From Streptomyces roseofulvus (GTDB taxonomy: Bacteria > Actinomycetota > Actinomycetes > Streptomycetales > Streptomycetaceae), in contig NZ_BAAAWE010000001.1 in assembly GCF_039534915.1 (NCBI RefSeq), forward strand, positions 7,006,001 to 7,070,000: a stretch of 64,000 nt of DNA, in the 5' to 3' direction. The translations under genes were made by a program, and so were the position numbers. Below are positions 9,616-17,925 of the stretch, piece by piece. The notes below the pieces were generated by a model that was given only the letters and a program-made list of their open reading frames with translations, ran no database searches and was not told the DNA's origin. Position 1 is the stretch's first letter. Every line of letters begins with the position of its first letter.

Positions 9616-10388
9616 CTGTTCTCCGGCACCTCGTTCCAGGCGCCCGGCAGGTCCCCCAGGGGCTCGGAGACGACGAGACGGGTCCCCTCCGAGATGCCCT
9701 GCAGGAACGCGACGTCGGGGTGGAGCCGGCGCAGCGCGTCCACCCGCCTGCTGTAGAAGAGCGAACGGGACGCCCGGGCGGTGGAGTAGCGGAAGACCCA
9801 GACGCGCTCGCCGTTCGTGAGGGCGAGCGTCATCTGGAGGGGGTGTTCCACCCCGTGTGCGCGTCCGACCCGCTCGACGACGCCCGCCATCCTGGCGACG
9901 GCCGCGGGCGGGTCGTCGTCGAGGCCGTAGGTGAGGGCCAGGTAGAACATCACCTCGGAGTCCGTCGTGCCCTCGATGTCCGCGTAGAGCGCGGGGTCGA
10001 CGAGCAGGGTCAGGTCGCGCCGCAGCAGCGGGAAACCCGCGATGGCGCCGTTGTGCATGAACATCCAGCGGCCGTGCCGGAAGGGGTGGCAGTTCGCCTG
10101 CTGCACGGCCGTTCCGGTCGACGCCCTGATGTGGGCGAAGAAGAGCGGGGACTCGACGTGGTCCGCCAGCTCGCGCAGATTGCGGTTGTTCCACGCGGGG
10201 CCGACCTCCCGCAGCAGCGCCGGCGTGTCGGCGTGCCGCGAGTACCAGCCGATGCCGAAACCGTCGCCGTTGGTCGTCTCCACGCCCATCTTCGCGTGCA
10301 GGCTCTGGTCGATCAGGGAGGGGGCCGGACGGTAGAGGAGCGTTTCGAGCAGCACCGGCGTCCCCCGGTACGCGAGCCACCGACACAT
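9555..10388 (-). CDS. Class II glutamine amidotransferase (EgtC-like)
   Basis: A 277-residue Ntn-type glutamine amidotransferase. Cys2 (MCRWLAYRG) becomes the N-terminal nucleophile after Met removal. NGDGFGIGWY, FAHIRAST and MHNGAIAGF are the conserved substrate-pocket motifs of the family. It most resembles the stand-alone EgtC/YafJ group, whose members act as gamma-glutamyl amide hydrolases. In ergothioneine synthesis EgtC works next to EgtB/EgtD, but no such genes are nearby, so the substrate here is unknown. It overlaps the convergent gene at 9070 by 61 bp. Confidence 0.88.
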   Translation of the reverse strand: MCRWLAYRGTPVLLETLLYRPAPSLIDQSLHAKMGVETTNGDGFGIGWYSRHADTPALLREVGPAWNNRNLRELADHVESPLFFAHIRASTGTAVQQANCHPFRHGRWMFMHNGAIAGFPLLRRDLTLLVDPALYADIEGTTDSEVMFYLALTYGLDDDPPAAVARMAGVVERVGRAHGVEHPLQMTLALTNGERVWVFRYSTARASRSLFYSRRVDALRRLHPDVAFLQGISEGTRLVVSEPLGDLPGAWNEVPENSYGVVQPGEDELHRFAPAAA

Positions 10389-10572
10389 ACGCGATCACCT
10401 GAATCCCTGCACGCCACCGGTCCGGCACACGGTCCGGTCTCCTTATTCTCGGCGCCGCCGCTCCGGGTCGCCACAGCGGCGGCGGTTTTCTCGGTCGGGG
10501 CGGGTCGGGCCGTCCGGGGGACGCGCGGGCCGACACGCCCGTGTCGGCCCGCCGACGGGGCAAGAGGCTTCC

Positions 10573-11016
10573 ATGAGCACTCACGACCACGACCGGGACG
10601 CCCCCGCCCCCGCCGCCCCCGACGCCACCACGGTCGACGCCCTCGGCTCGCTGTCCAAGGCGCTGGAGACCGCGGAGCGCGCCCGGGGCCACCTGTACGG
10701 ATTCCACCAGCTGACCGGCACCGCGGACTTCGAGCTCGACCGGGCGGTCCGGCTCCTGCGGGAGGCCGGGCACCACGCCTGGGCGGACCGGGTGGAGACG
10801 GAGATCCTGGGACGCAACGTCATGCCGGGCCACTGGACGTACCAGATCGTCGACGCCTACAACGAGACCTACTACGAGCCGTTCCGGCAGCTGGAGCGCA
10901 CCGCGGTCGCGGCCCTGTCCGGCGGCCGGGAGCACCGCTTCGAGGCCCGGCTCCAGAGGGAGCGCCGCACGCCCGGCCACCCCGACCACGCCCCGGCCGG
11001 GGGAGCCGACGGATGA
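10573..11016 (+). CDS. Conserved hypothetical protein
   Basis: A 147-residue soluble protein. After a disordered Pro/Ala-rich N-terminus it has a helical region (SLSKALETAERARGHLYGFH) and a conserved-looking GRNVMPGHWTYQIVD segment followed by NETYY. I know similar uncharacterised actinobacterial proteins but no function. The ATG at 10573 follows GGGGCAAGAGG. It converges with the sigma factor gene (28 bp between stops). Confidence 0.72.
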   Translation: MSTHDHDRDAPAPAAPDATTVDALGSLSKALETAERARGHLYGFHQLTGTADFELDRAVRLLREAGHHAWADRVETEILGRNVMPGHWTYQIVDAYNETYYEPFRQLERTAVAALSGGREHRFEARLQRERRTPGHPDHAPAGGADG

Positions 11017-11044
11017 GAGCGCCACCGCCGGCCGCCCGGCCCGG

Positions 11045-11902
11045 TCAGTCGGCGCCGGTGCCCAGCAGCCCCTCGCGCAGGCGCTTCACGGTGCGCGCGA
11101 GGAGCCGCGACACGTGCATCTGCGAGCAGCCCAGCCGCTCACCGATCTGCGCCTGGGTCAGTTCCTCGACGAACCGCAGGTGGATGATCTGGCGGTCCCG
11201 CTCGTCGAGGTCGGCGATGAGCGGGGCCAGCGAGTGGAAGTCCTCCACCAGCTCCATGGCGGGGTCCTCGGTGCCGATGAAGTCGGCCAGCGAGGCGTCG
11301 CCGTCCTCGTCCTCGCCGCTGAGGGCGGCGTCGAGCGACGAGGAGTTGTAGCCGTTGGAGGCCAGCCGCGCCTCGGTGACCTCCTCCTCGCTGAGGCTCA
11401 TCAGTTCGGCCAGCTCCTTGACCGTCGGCATCCGCCCGAGGCGCGTGCTGAGTTCCTCGGTCGCCTTGGCCAGCTCCACCCGCGCCTCCTGGAGCCTGCG
11501 CGGAACGTGCACCGCCCAGGAGGTGTCCCGGAAGAACCGCTTGATCTCGCCGACGATGTAGGGGACGGCGAAGGTGACGAACTCGACCTCGCGCGACAGC
11601 TCGAACCGGTCGATCGCCTTGATCAGGCCGATCATGCCGACCTGGACGATGTCCTCCATCTCGTCGGCCCGGTGCCGGAAGCGCCCGGCGGCGTAGCGGA
11701 CCAGGCTCATGTTCATCTCGATGAGGGTGTTCCGCGCGTACTGGTACGCGTGCGTCCCCTCCTCCAGCGTCGCGAGCTCCTGGAAGAAGACCTTCGACAG
11801 GGCCCTCGCGTCCTTGGGCGCGACCGCCAACGTGTCCGGGATCTGCGGCAGCGTCCCCGCTCCGGACTCGACTCCCGCCTTCGACATCGTGGTGATCGTC
11901 AC
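11045..11902 (-). CDS. SigB/SigF-family RNA polymerase sigma factor
   Basis: A 285-residue group 3 sigma-70 factor of the SigB/SigF/SigG type used for stress and sporulation. Region 2 (about 60-125) has the core-binding MEDIVQVGMIGLIKAIDRF and the -10 contact segment ending HVPRRLQE. Region 3 lies at about 130-200. Region 4 (about 225-280) has the helix-turn-helix LTQAQIGERLGCSQMHVSRL. The ribosome binding site AAAGGGGACAG precedes the ATG at 11902. The surrounding RsbW-like ATPases (12072, 13216), STAS protein (16965) and phosphatase-like proteins suggest partner-switching control. Which anti-sigma factor pairs with it cannot be read from sequence. Confidence 0.93.
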   Translation of the reverse strand: MTITTMSKAGVESGAGTLPQIPDTLAVAPKDARALSKVFFQELATLEEGTHAYQYARNTLIEMNMSLVRYAAGRFRHRADEMEDIVQVGMIGLIKAIDRFELSREVEFVTFAVPYIVGEIKRFFRDTSWAVHVPRRLQEARVELAKATEELSTRLGRMPTVKELAELMSLSEEEVTEARLASNGYNSSSLDAALSGEDEDGDASLADFIGTEDPAMELVEDFHSLAPLIADLDERDRQIIHLRFVEELTQAQIGERLGCSQMHVSRLLARTVKRLREGLLGTGAD

Positions 11903-11958
11903 ACCTGTCCCCTTTCACGTGTGTTCCTCATCGGGATGCGTGGCCCGAGACTGGCCGC

Positions 11959-11983
11959 CTACCCCGACTTCCGCCGTCCAGAC
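11959..11983 (-). promoter_or_regulatory. Candidate SigB-type promoter upstream of the sigma gene
   Basis: On the minus strand, GTCT is followed after 15 bases by GGGTAG, 57 bp upstream of the sigma factor start. This fits the SigB-class consensus of Streptomyces (GNNT, 14-16 bases, GGGTAC/T) except for the last base. It would make the sigma gene autoregulated. Found by eye only. Confidence 0.4.
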
Positions 11984-12071
11984 CTGTCGAACCGTCATGG
12001 ATTCGCGGTCGGTTTTTCCCCTCCGGGCGAGGGGCAGACGGAATCCCTGACCCACCGTCCGAAGGAGAGAC

Positions 12072-12494
12072 ATGACACGGGATCCCTCGATGAAGGCCGT
12101 CGGCTGGGCGCGGTCGCTGCCGATGGGCAGCAGCGTGAAGACGGCCCGGGACTGGACGCGCGAGCACCTGGCGGCGCTCGGCTGGGACCGAACCGCCCCC
12201 GACGTGGCGGACTCCGTCGTGCTGACGGTCTCCGAACTCGTCACCAACGCCCATGTGCACGCGCGCAGCGACGCGCAGCTGATCCTCACCTGGGACGAGG
12301 AGTGCCTGCACGTCACCGTGCACGACGCCTCCCCGCTGGTGCCCGAGCAGCGCAGTCCGGACGACGGCGCGCTGGGCGGGCGCGGACTGCTGCTCGTCGA
12401 CGCGCTCGCCGACGACGTGCGGACCCGTCCCTGCCCGCGGGGCAAGGACGTCACGGCCTGTTTCCGCCCGGCCGCCCGCGGCCGGCCTGGCTGA
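12072..12494 (+). CDS. RsbW-like ATP-binding anti-sigma regulatory protein
   Basis: A 140-residue single-domain GHKL ATPase of the RsbW/SpoIIAB type. The N-box is TVSELVTNAHVHAR and the G-box is GGRGLLLVDALADD near the C-terminus. Such proteins bind sigma factors and STAS antagonists, or act as partner kinases. It is divergent from the sigma gene (about 170 bp between starts), which makes that sigma factor one candidate partner. GAAGGAGAGAC gives a strong ribosome binding site. Confidence 0.88.
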   Translation: MTRDPSMKAVGWARSLPMGSSVKTARDWTREHLAALGWDRTAPDVADSVVLTVSELVTNAHVHARSDAQLILTWDEECLHVTVHDASPLVPEQRSPDDGALGGRGLLLVDALADDVRTRPCPRGKDVTACFRPAARGRPG

Positions 12495-12516
12495 GGGAAC
12501 CGCTCCCCGCCGCACG

Positions 12517-12942
12517 TCAGCGCCCCAGGGACGCGAGCAGCGGCCGCCAGTCGATGTGGCGTTCCTCCGTGCCCTGCGGCACCAGGACGAAGGTGTGGCG
12601 CACGAAGCGGCCGAGCGCCTCCTGTTCGCAGCCGACGACGGCGCACTGTTCCTCCGGCCCGAGCTGGATCAGGAGTCCGCCGTCGGGGGTGGGGCGGATC
12701 CTGACGTCGCCGTCGCCGGTGGGGCCGAGCGATCCGGCGAGGATCATCTCGCGGTCCATGTACCACACCACCGGTTCCGCGCCGAGGAGATGGAAGGCGA
12801 TGCTCAGGGCGTGGGGGTCGCGGGAGTCGTAGCCGACGGTGGTGTCGATCCGGACGACCGCGTCCGACGTGAACAGGTCCATGGCCATGGGCCGGGTGAG
12901 GGCGCGGGGCGCGGGCAGTGGTGCGACGGAAGGCTGCGGCAT
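12517..12942 (-). CDS. SsgA-like sporulation/cell division regulator
   Basis: A 141-residue SsgA-like protein, a family found in sporulating actinomycetes that controls septum placement and spore wall maturation. The conserved core FTSDAVVRIDTTVGYD, DPHALSIAFHL and WYMDREMILAGSLGP is all present, with VRIRPTPDGGLLIQL following. The length is normal for the family. Which SALP (SsgA to SsgG) this corresponds to is not clear. The family strongly supports a Streptomyces host. GAGGACCTCATG precedes the start. Confidence 0.9.
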   Translation of the reverse strand: MPQPSVAPLPAPRALTRPMAMDLFTSDAVVRIDTTVGYDSRDPHALSIAFHLLGAEPVVWYMDREMILAGSLGPTGDGDVRIRPTPDGGLLIQLGPEEQCAVVGCEQEALGRFVRHTFVLVPQGTEERHIDWRPLLASLGR

Positions 12943-13215
12943 GAGGTCCTCCTGCTGAGGGGCTGTCAGCGAGCGGGTGCGGTGTCCGCTTGTCCCGTCC
13001 CGCCCCTGTTACACCTCGTACCGTCGTGGCGGATGCGCCGATGCGGTGAAGATCGTCCGCGGCATGCCAGGAGGGCCCGCCGGCACGGCCCGGTACGCGA
13101 ACCGTGCCCGCGCTCGCCCCTGGCGCAGCCGCAGCCGCAGCCGCAGCGGCGGGCCGGGCGAGGTGCCGGTGTGCCCACGGGATCGCCGGTTCCCCGGGTG
13201 CGCCGGGCCGGTGCG

Positions 13216-13659
13216 CTACGGCAGCAGGGAGAGGCGGGCGCGGACCCGCTTGCCCTCCGGAGCGGGCTCCACGGTCAGGCTCTCGCAGACGGCGACGACG
13301 ATCTCGACGCCGTGCTGGCCGATGCGGCGGGGGTCGTGTCCACGGGGCACGGGGGCGGCGTCCTCCTGGTCGAAGACCGAGATCTCCAGGACGTCGTGGC
13401 CCAGTTCGAGGAGGAGCCGGCAGGGACCGTCCGTGTGCCGGATCGCGTTGGTGACCAGCTCGCTGACCACCAGCTGCGCGATCTCGACGCGCTCGTCGCC
13501 GACCGGTCCGTGCAGCACGGCCGGGGCGGCCGCGAGGAACTCCGCCGTGAAGGCGCGCGCCGACGCGATCGCCCCGCCGCGGGAGGCGTCGCCGTAGACG
13601 ACGCCCGCGGACAGCAAGGGCTCAGGGACCGCGCGCTCCGCGGTGATCGCGTCCGTCAT
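13216..13659 (-). CDS. RsbW-like ATP-binding protein
   Basis: A 147-residue GHKL ATPase domain. The N-box is LVVSELVTNAIRHT and the G-box region is RGHDPRRIGQHGVEIVVAV. The second glycine-rich box reads IGQHG rather than GxGL, a common variation in the Streptomyces family. The ATG at 13659, preceded by GGGGAG, gives the normal domain. The open frame continues upstream without family similarity. Probably an anti-sigma factor or regulatory kinase of the partner-switching type. The 270-bp gap before the SsgA-like gene has no gene, only a short GCAGCC repeat. Confidence 0.82.
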   Translation of the reverse strand: MTDAITAERAVPEPLLSAGVVYGDASRGGAIASARAFTAEFLAAAPAVLHGPVGDERVEIAQLVVSELVTNAIRHTDGPCRLLLELGHDVLEISVFDQEDAAPVPRGHDPRRIGQHGVEIVVAVCESLTVEPAPEGKRVRARLSLLP

Positions 13660-13771
13660 GGCGCTGGTACTCCCCTCGTCCCGGGTCGGCGGTCGGCCTC
13701 CTCGTACCCGCTTTCCCCTGTTCATGGTTCCCACACCGCCCGCAACGCGGATCACACCCGCCGACCGCGCG

Positions 13772-14983
13772 TCAGGGGGCCGCGCACGCGGCCGGTGCGG
13801 GCTCCTCGTCCGGGCGTCCGGCCTCGTGGCCGCGCCAGTCGAGACAGAGTACGAGGACGGCGTCCGGCGCGCCACGGGGTGTCCCGAGCAGCGCCCGTAC
13901 GACGGCCCGGGGGAGATCCGCGGCCTCGCGGTGGCGCGCGCCGGTGAGGGCGCGGGCGACGGGACCGTCCGGCGCCTCGTGCCCGGCGCCGGCCGTCGGC
14001 TCTCCGGCGCCGCGGGCGACGAAGACCAGCCGGTCGCCGCGCCGGAGGCGCAGGCGCTGGGGGGAGTAGACGGTGTCCTCGAACATCCCCAGGGGCAGTT
14101 GGCGGTCGAGCTCGACGCGCTCGGCCACGTCGTCGCGGACGCGCCAGAGCGTCGGTGACCCGGCGTCCACCACCTCGGCCTCGCCGGTGGCCAGGTCGAG
14201 CCGGAGCAGCAGGGCGGAGAGCGGCTGCTCGCCGCGGTACTGGCCGTAGAGCGCCTGGTCGGTGAGGCTGGCCTGGGTCACCAGGTCGAGCCCGGCCCGC
14301 CGGGCGTTGCGGGTCGCCGTCAGCGCGAGGGTGCTCGCCAGGGCGGCCGGGGTGCCGGGACCGGCGCCGTCGGCGACGACGATCACCAGGTCCCGCTCGG
14401 TGGCGCTCCAGTCCAGGAGGTGCCCTCCGGAGGTGTAGGCGGGCTCCCAGTGGGCGTGGAGGTCGAAGGCCGGTGCCGAGCAGGCCCGGCCCGGCAGGGT
14501 GTCCCACTGCATCTCCCCGGCGACGCTGAGGGCGTGGGTCCTGCGGGTGCGGCGGTACAGGTCGGTGTGCCGGTCGGCGACGCGCAGGGCGTGTCCGAGG
14601 GTCTCGGCGACCCGGGCGAGGCTCGCGGTGGTCTCCGGACCGGACCGGTCCGCGGGCAGGTCGACGACCAGCACGCCGAACCGGTCGCCGCGGACCGTGA
14701 CGGGCAGGTGAACGGTCGCCGTGGGCCCGACATCACGGAAAAGATATGGTTGCTGGGTGCGGAAGACGCGGCCGGCGGGGCCCGTGTCCACGGGCACGTG
14801 CGGCATCCCGGCAGGTGTCTGGACGGGCTCCACGGGGCGCAGGGTCGTGAAGCCGTAGTCGACGAGCAGCAGGTCGGCGGAGATCGCGGCGTACAGGTCC
14901 GCGAGACAGGTACGGAGGGAGTCCAGGAGGAGGTGTGGTGCCGCCCGGCGCAGTGCGCCTTCCACCGTCACGTGCCGATCCAC
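13772..14983 (-). CDS. SpoIIE-type phosphatase-like protein with eroded active site
   Basis: A 403-residue protein with an N-terminal GAF-like sensor part (about 1-165) and a C-terminal SpoIIE/PP2C-like part (about 190-390). It is paralogous to the protein at 15718: both begin ALRRAAPH, carry HLPVTVRGDR in the sensor and QLPLGMFEDTVY in the phosphatase half. Several metal ligands look lost. The GGDxYD motif reads GGHLLDW, the TDGL motif reads ARGAGE, and the terminal DD reads PDA. The Asp of GDVxGHG survives as ADGAGPG. It is probably a pseudophosphatase that binds rather than dephosphorylates a partner. The start is placed at GTG 14983; ATG codons further upstream overlap the divergent MarR gene. 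Confidence 0.75.
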   Translation of the reverse strand: MDRHVTVEGALRRAAPHLLLDSLRTCLADLYAAISADLLLVDYGFTTLRPVEPVQTPAGMPHVPVDTGPAGRVFRTQQPYLFRDVGPTATVHLPVTVRGDRFGVLVVDLPADRSGPETTASLARVAETLGHALRVADRHTDLYRRTRRTHALSVAGEMQWDTLPGRACSAPAFDLHAHWEPAYTSGGHLLDWSATERDLVIVVADGAGPGTPAALASTLALTATRNARRAGLDLVTQASLTDQALYGQYRGEQPLSALLLRLDLATGEAEVVDAGSPTLWRVRDDVAERVELDRQLPLGMFEDTVYSPQRLRLRRGDRLVFVARGAGEPTAGAGHEAPDGPVARALTGARHREAADLPRAVVRALLGTPRGAPDAVLVLCLDWRGHEAGRPDEEPAPAACAAP

Positions 14984-15002
14984 CGGATCCGTACCGCCTT
15001 CT

Positions 15003-15026
15003 GGGGAGATGGGGAGATGGGGAGAT
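15003..15026. repeat. Three tandem copies of GGGGAGAT
   Basis: Exact 8-bp tandem repeat, three units, in the 103-bp gap between the divergent phosphatase-like gene (start 14983) and MarR gene (start 15087). It may be a slipped-strand repeat or a regulator-binding array. Confidence 0.9.
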
Positions 15027-15086
15027 GACCGGACCGTCGCGATGCCGCCGTCCCCGGCCCTGGGTGTCCGAGGAGGGTCGGCAGGC

Positions 15087-15599
15087 ATGAACGGCAACCC
15101 CGCCCCGCCGTCACGGGAACCGCAGCGGACGGCGGAGTCCGCCCGGGAGCTCATCGAGCTGCTGGAGGTGCTGTGGGAGCGCGGCCGGGACATGGTGTCG
15201 TCGACACCCGTCTCGGCGAGTCAGCTGCGCGTGCTGTACAGCCTGGACCGCGAGGAGGGCATCAGCCTGCGGACCCTGGGCGAGCTGCTCGGCTCCGCAC
15301 CGCCCTCGGTGAGCCGCATGTGCGACCGGCTGGAGGCGCTGGGATTCGTGCAGCGGCTGCCCAGCCCCGTGAGCCGTCGGCAGCTGGAGCTGCACCTGAC
15401 CGCGCACGGCAAGGCGTACCTGCGGGACCTCAGGGTCCAGCGTGAGGAGGCCCTGCTCGCGGTCATCGCGGGCATGTCACCGGCGAGCCGCAAGGCGCTG
15501 CTGCGCGGACTCGCGGGGTTCCACGAGGCCGTGGGAAGGACCGGGGCGACCGCCTCGTCACCGGCCCGCACGCCGCTGAAGGACGTCAGTTCGGCCTGA
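15087..15599 (+). CDS. MarR-family transcriptional regulator
   Basis: A 170-residue winged-helix repressor. The recognition helix region LRTLGELLGSAPPSVSRMCD and the wing LPSPVSRRQLELHLTAHG are typical of MarR proteins, flanked by the dimerisation helices. The ATG at 15087 follows AGGAGGG. Further upstream ATGs lie inside the divergent promoter region. It is divergent from the pseudophosphatase-like gene and may control it. The ligand is unknown. Confidence 0.88.
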   Translation: MNGNPAPPSREPQRTAESARELIELLEVLWERGRDMVSSTPVSASQLRVLYSLDREEGISLRTLGELLGSAPPSVSRMCDRLEALGFVQRLPSPVSRRQLELHLTAHGKAYLRDLRVQREEALLAVIAGMSPASRKALLRGLAGFHEAVGRTGATASSPARTPLKDVSSA

Positions 15600-15717
15600 T
15601 CCCCGCGTGACTCCGGCTCCGGCCGGGCGCACACCCCATGTCCTCATTGCCACCTCTGGTCGTCCTCGACGGGGTTCTTCCGGGCACCCGCCAGGTGTTG
15701 ATCCCACCATACAGTTG

Positions 15718-16890
15718 TCACGCGGCAACTGTTGACGTGGTGCCGTACCAGTCGAGGCAGACGACCAGGGCGTCGTCCTCCAGCGGGCTGCCGCCGTGGT
15801 GCACGGCGAGCTCCCGGAGCACCGCCTGCGGCACCTGCGTGGGCGGCAGCAGTCGCGTCCCCCGCAGCGCCCGGGCCAGCGCCCGGTCCCCGTAGCTCTC
15901 GCCGGCCGGCGAGACGGCCGCGTACACGCCGTCGCTTCCGAACAGCAACCGGTCGCCCGGCCGCACCGAGAAGCGCTCCGGTACGTACACGGTGTCCTCG
16001 AACATGCCGAGGGGCAGCTGCGCCTCGAACCCGACGGGCTCCACGACCTGCCCCCGCTGCCGCCACAGACGGGGGGAGCCGGCGTCCACGGCCTCCACCT
16101 CGCCCGTGGCCAGGTCGAAGCAGAGCAGCAGCACCGACACGAAGGCATCGCCCCGGTACTGGGCGTACACGGCCTGGTCCGCCAGTGCGGCCTGGTCCGC
16201 CGGCGGGAGCCCGGCCCGGCGGGCGTTGCGGAGCGCGTTGATCGCGAGGTTCGTCAGCAGGGCGGCCTCGATGCCCTCACCCATGCCGTTGGTGACCGTC
16301 AGGGTCAGCCGGCCGTCCGAGACAGACCAGTCGTAGTTGTCGCCGAAGATGGCGTAGGCGGGCTCCAGATGGGCGGCGAGGGCGAACTCGGGCCGGGCGC
16401 AGGAGCGGCCGGGCAGCAGCTGCCACTGCATCTCCGCCGCGAGCGTGAGCCGGGTGGCGCGCCGCGCCAGGACGTACAGGTCCGTGTCGCGCTCCGCCAC
16501 CAGGATCTCGTGCCCGAGCGCCTCGCACAGCTGGGCGAGCGCCGGCAGCAGCGGCCCGACGTCCGCCCGCGGGGGCAGCTCGGCCGTCAGCACCCCCAGC
16601 CGGTCCCCGCGGACCGTGACGGGCAGATGCAGCCACAGCGCCCCGGCCTCCCGGACCACGTGCGGCTCCTGGGCGCCGAAGGCGCGCCCCTGGGGACTGT
16701 CGTGGATCGGCACCGACACGTCCGCCCCCGAGACGTCCCCGACGAGCTGGAGCGTCCGCAGGCCGTAGTCGGCCATGCGGAGTTCCACCCGCAGCACCCC
16801 GCGGTCCCTGAGGGCTTCCTCGACGACCGCCACGAGCCGGTGCGGAGCCGCCCGGCGGAGCGCCTGCTCGATCTCGGCGATCTCGCACAC
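15718..16890 (-). CDS. SpoIIE-type phosphatase with GAF-like sensor, Asp-to-Asn change
   Basis: A 390-residue paralogue of the protein at 13772. The N-terminal part is GAF-like (HLPVTVRGDRLGVL); the C-terminal half is SpoIIE/PP2C-like. Here GDNYDW, GSDGVY and the terminal EDDALV keep their acidic ligands, but the central GDVxGHG motif reads TNGMGEG, so its metal-binding Asp is Asn. Activity may be reduced or lost. The start is GTG 16890, behind a GA-rich (AGGAAG) repeat serving as ribosome binding site. It lies 74 bp downstream of an STAS gene, the expected substrate type, so the two probably form one unit. An inverted repeat (ACAGTTG...CAACTGT, 15711-15732) spans the stop codon. Confidence 0.82.
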   Translation of the reverse strand: MCEIAEIEQALRRAAPHRLVAVVEEALRDRGVLRVELRMADYGLRTLQLVGDVSGADVSVPIHDSPQGRAFGAQEPHVVREAGALWLHLPVTVRGDRLGVLTAELPPRADVGPLLPALAQLCEALGHEILVAERDTDLYVLARRATRLTLAAEMQWQLLPGRSCARPEFALAAHLEPAYAIFGDNYDWSVSDGRLTLTVTNGMGEGIEAALLTNLAINALRNARRAGLPPADQAALADQAVYAQYRGDAFVSVLLLCFDLATGEVEAVDAGSPRLWRQRGQVVEPVGFEAQLPLGMFEDTVYVPERFSVRPGDRLLFGSDGVYAAVSPAGESYGDRALARALRGTRLLPPTQVPQAVLRELAVHHGGSPLEDDALVVCLDWYGTTSTVAA

Positions 16891-16964
16891 GGTCTTCCTC
16901 TTCCTCTTCCTCGTCCTCTTTCCTGCGCCCGGTCCCCGTGCGCGGGGACCCCGCCGCCCGTCCG

Positions 16965-17333
16965 CTACCTCGCGTCGCCGGCGGCGGCCAGCGCGTCCGC
17001 CACGGCGTCGTGCGGCGGGAGCGTCGTCGTCACGCCGGTGATCTCCAGGATGCGGCGCACGGCCGGCGTCGGCCCGGCGAGATACAGGTCACCGCCGGCC
17101 TCCCGCGCCCTGATGACCGCCTGGATCAGGACGTTCAGCCCCGACGAGTCCATGAAGTCGAGGGCGGACAGGTCCAGCACGACACGGCGCCGCCCCTGGC
17201 CGAACTGCTCCGCCAGAACCTCCCGCAGCCGGTCCGCCGTCTCCATGTCCAGCTCGCCCGACACGGTCAGCACCGCCGTGCGGCCGTCGCGGATCTCGAC
17301 GTCGACTTCAAGGTTCGGTTCACGCTCGGACAT
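16965..17333 (-). CDS. STAS-domain anti-anti-sigma factor
   Basis: A 122-residue single STAS domain of the RsbV/SpoIIAA type. The phosphorylation-site motif is DLSALDFMDSSGLNVLI, with the Ser-Ser pair after Asp. It should bind an RsbW-like protein when unphosphorylated and so free a sigma factor. Two RsbW-like genes (12072, 13216) and a phosphatase-like gene directly downstream provide the other parts of such a switch. The start at 17333 has GGAGAC 3 bases upstream and overlaps the 3' end of the small reading frame at 17320-17646. Confidence 0.9.
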   Translation of the reverse strand: MSEREPNLEVDVEIRDGRTAVLTVSGELDMETADRLREVLAEQFGQGRRRVVLDLSALDFMDSSGLNVLIQAVIRAREAGGDLYLAGPTPAVRRILEITGVTTTLPPHDAVADALAAAGDAR

Positions 17334-17646
17334 GTCTCCTGCTTTCCGTGGGGGCTTTCCGTGGGGGGACGGTCGCGGGGTGGACGGTCGGGGTCGGAAC
17401 ACCTGGACACCGGCCACGCACAGGTCGTCGTCCGTGTCCGGCTTGCCGCGCGCGAGGGGCTGGTCCAGCCCGTCCCGGCTCCTTCTCCTCGTACGCGGCC
17501 TGGGTCAGGACTCCCGGCGGCATCGCGAGGTCGCCGTTCCGCACGGCCGTGAGCCCGGCCGGCGGCTGACGGAGTTCAGGCGAGACCACCGCGGCCGGTC
17601 CGGGGTGCTCCAGGCCGGAGAGGCCCCTGGTCGTCGTCTCGGACAT
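17320..17646 (-). CDS. Small hypothetical protein, possibly coupled to the STAS gene
   Basis: A 108-residue frame starting MSETTTRGLSGLEHPGP behind an excellent AGGAGG site (6-base spacing). It overlaps the STAS start by 14 bp, which suggests translational coupling. The first 60 residues look like a real protein; the last 45 are low-complexity Pro/Arg and resemble an out-of-frame read, so the gene may be shorter in life or frameshifted. Function unknown. Confidence 0.45.
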   Translation of the reverse strand: MSETTTRGLSGLEHPGPAAVVSPELRQPPAGLTAVRNGDLAMPPGVLTQAAYEEKEPGRAGPAPRARQAGHGRRPVRGRCPGVPTPTVHPATVPPRKAPTESRRHVRA

Positions 17647-17925
17647 GCCCATCCTCCTTTCCCGGCAAGCGGGCGCACGCGGACCGGACGGCCCGCGCCA
17701 CGCGCCGGGCGACCGCACCCCGGGACGGCGTGAGCCGCCGGGATCGTTGCCGTACGGCAATCATGACGACACTACCCTTCCGTGATCGACAAGAGGAGGC
17801 CGGTGCCGGTCATCCGGCCGGAACCCGTCCCCTCCGGCGCCCGGCGGAGTGCGTACGACACCGCCGCCGGGGTACACGGGCGTCGAACCGGGCGGTCCCC
17901 CGCCCCACGACGAGGGGAGCAGTAC

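Noticed and set aside
7984..11025. A 1013-codon minus-strand open frame
   Set aside because: It crosses several real genes on both strands and contains no recognisable domain.
13125..13152. GCAGCC repeats resembling a short tandem array
   Set aside because: Only four or five imperfect units, in a GC-rich intergenic stretch; no function can be argued.
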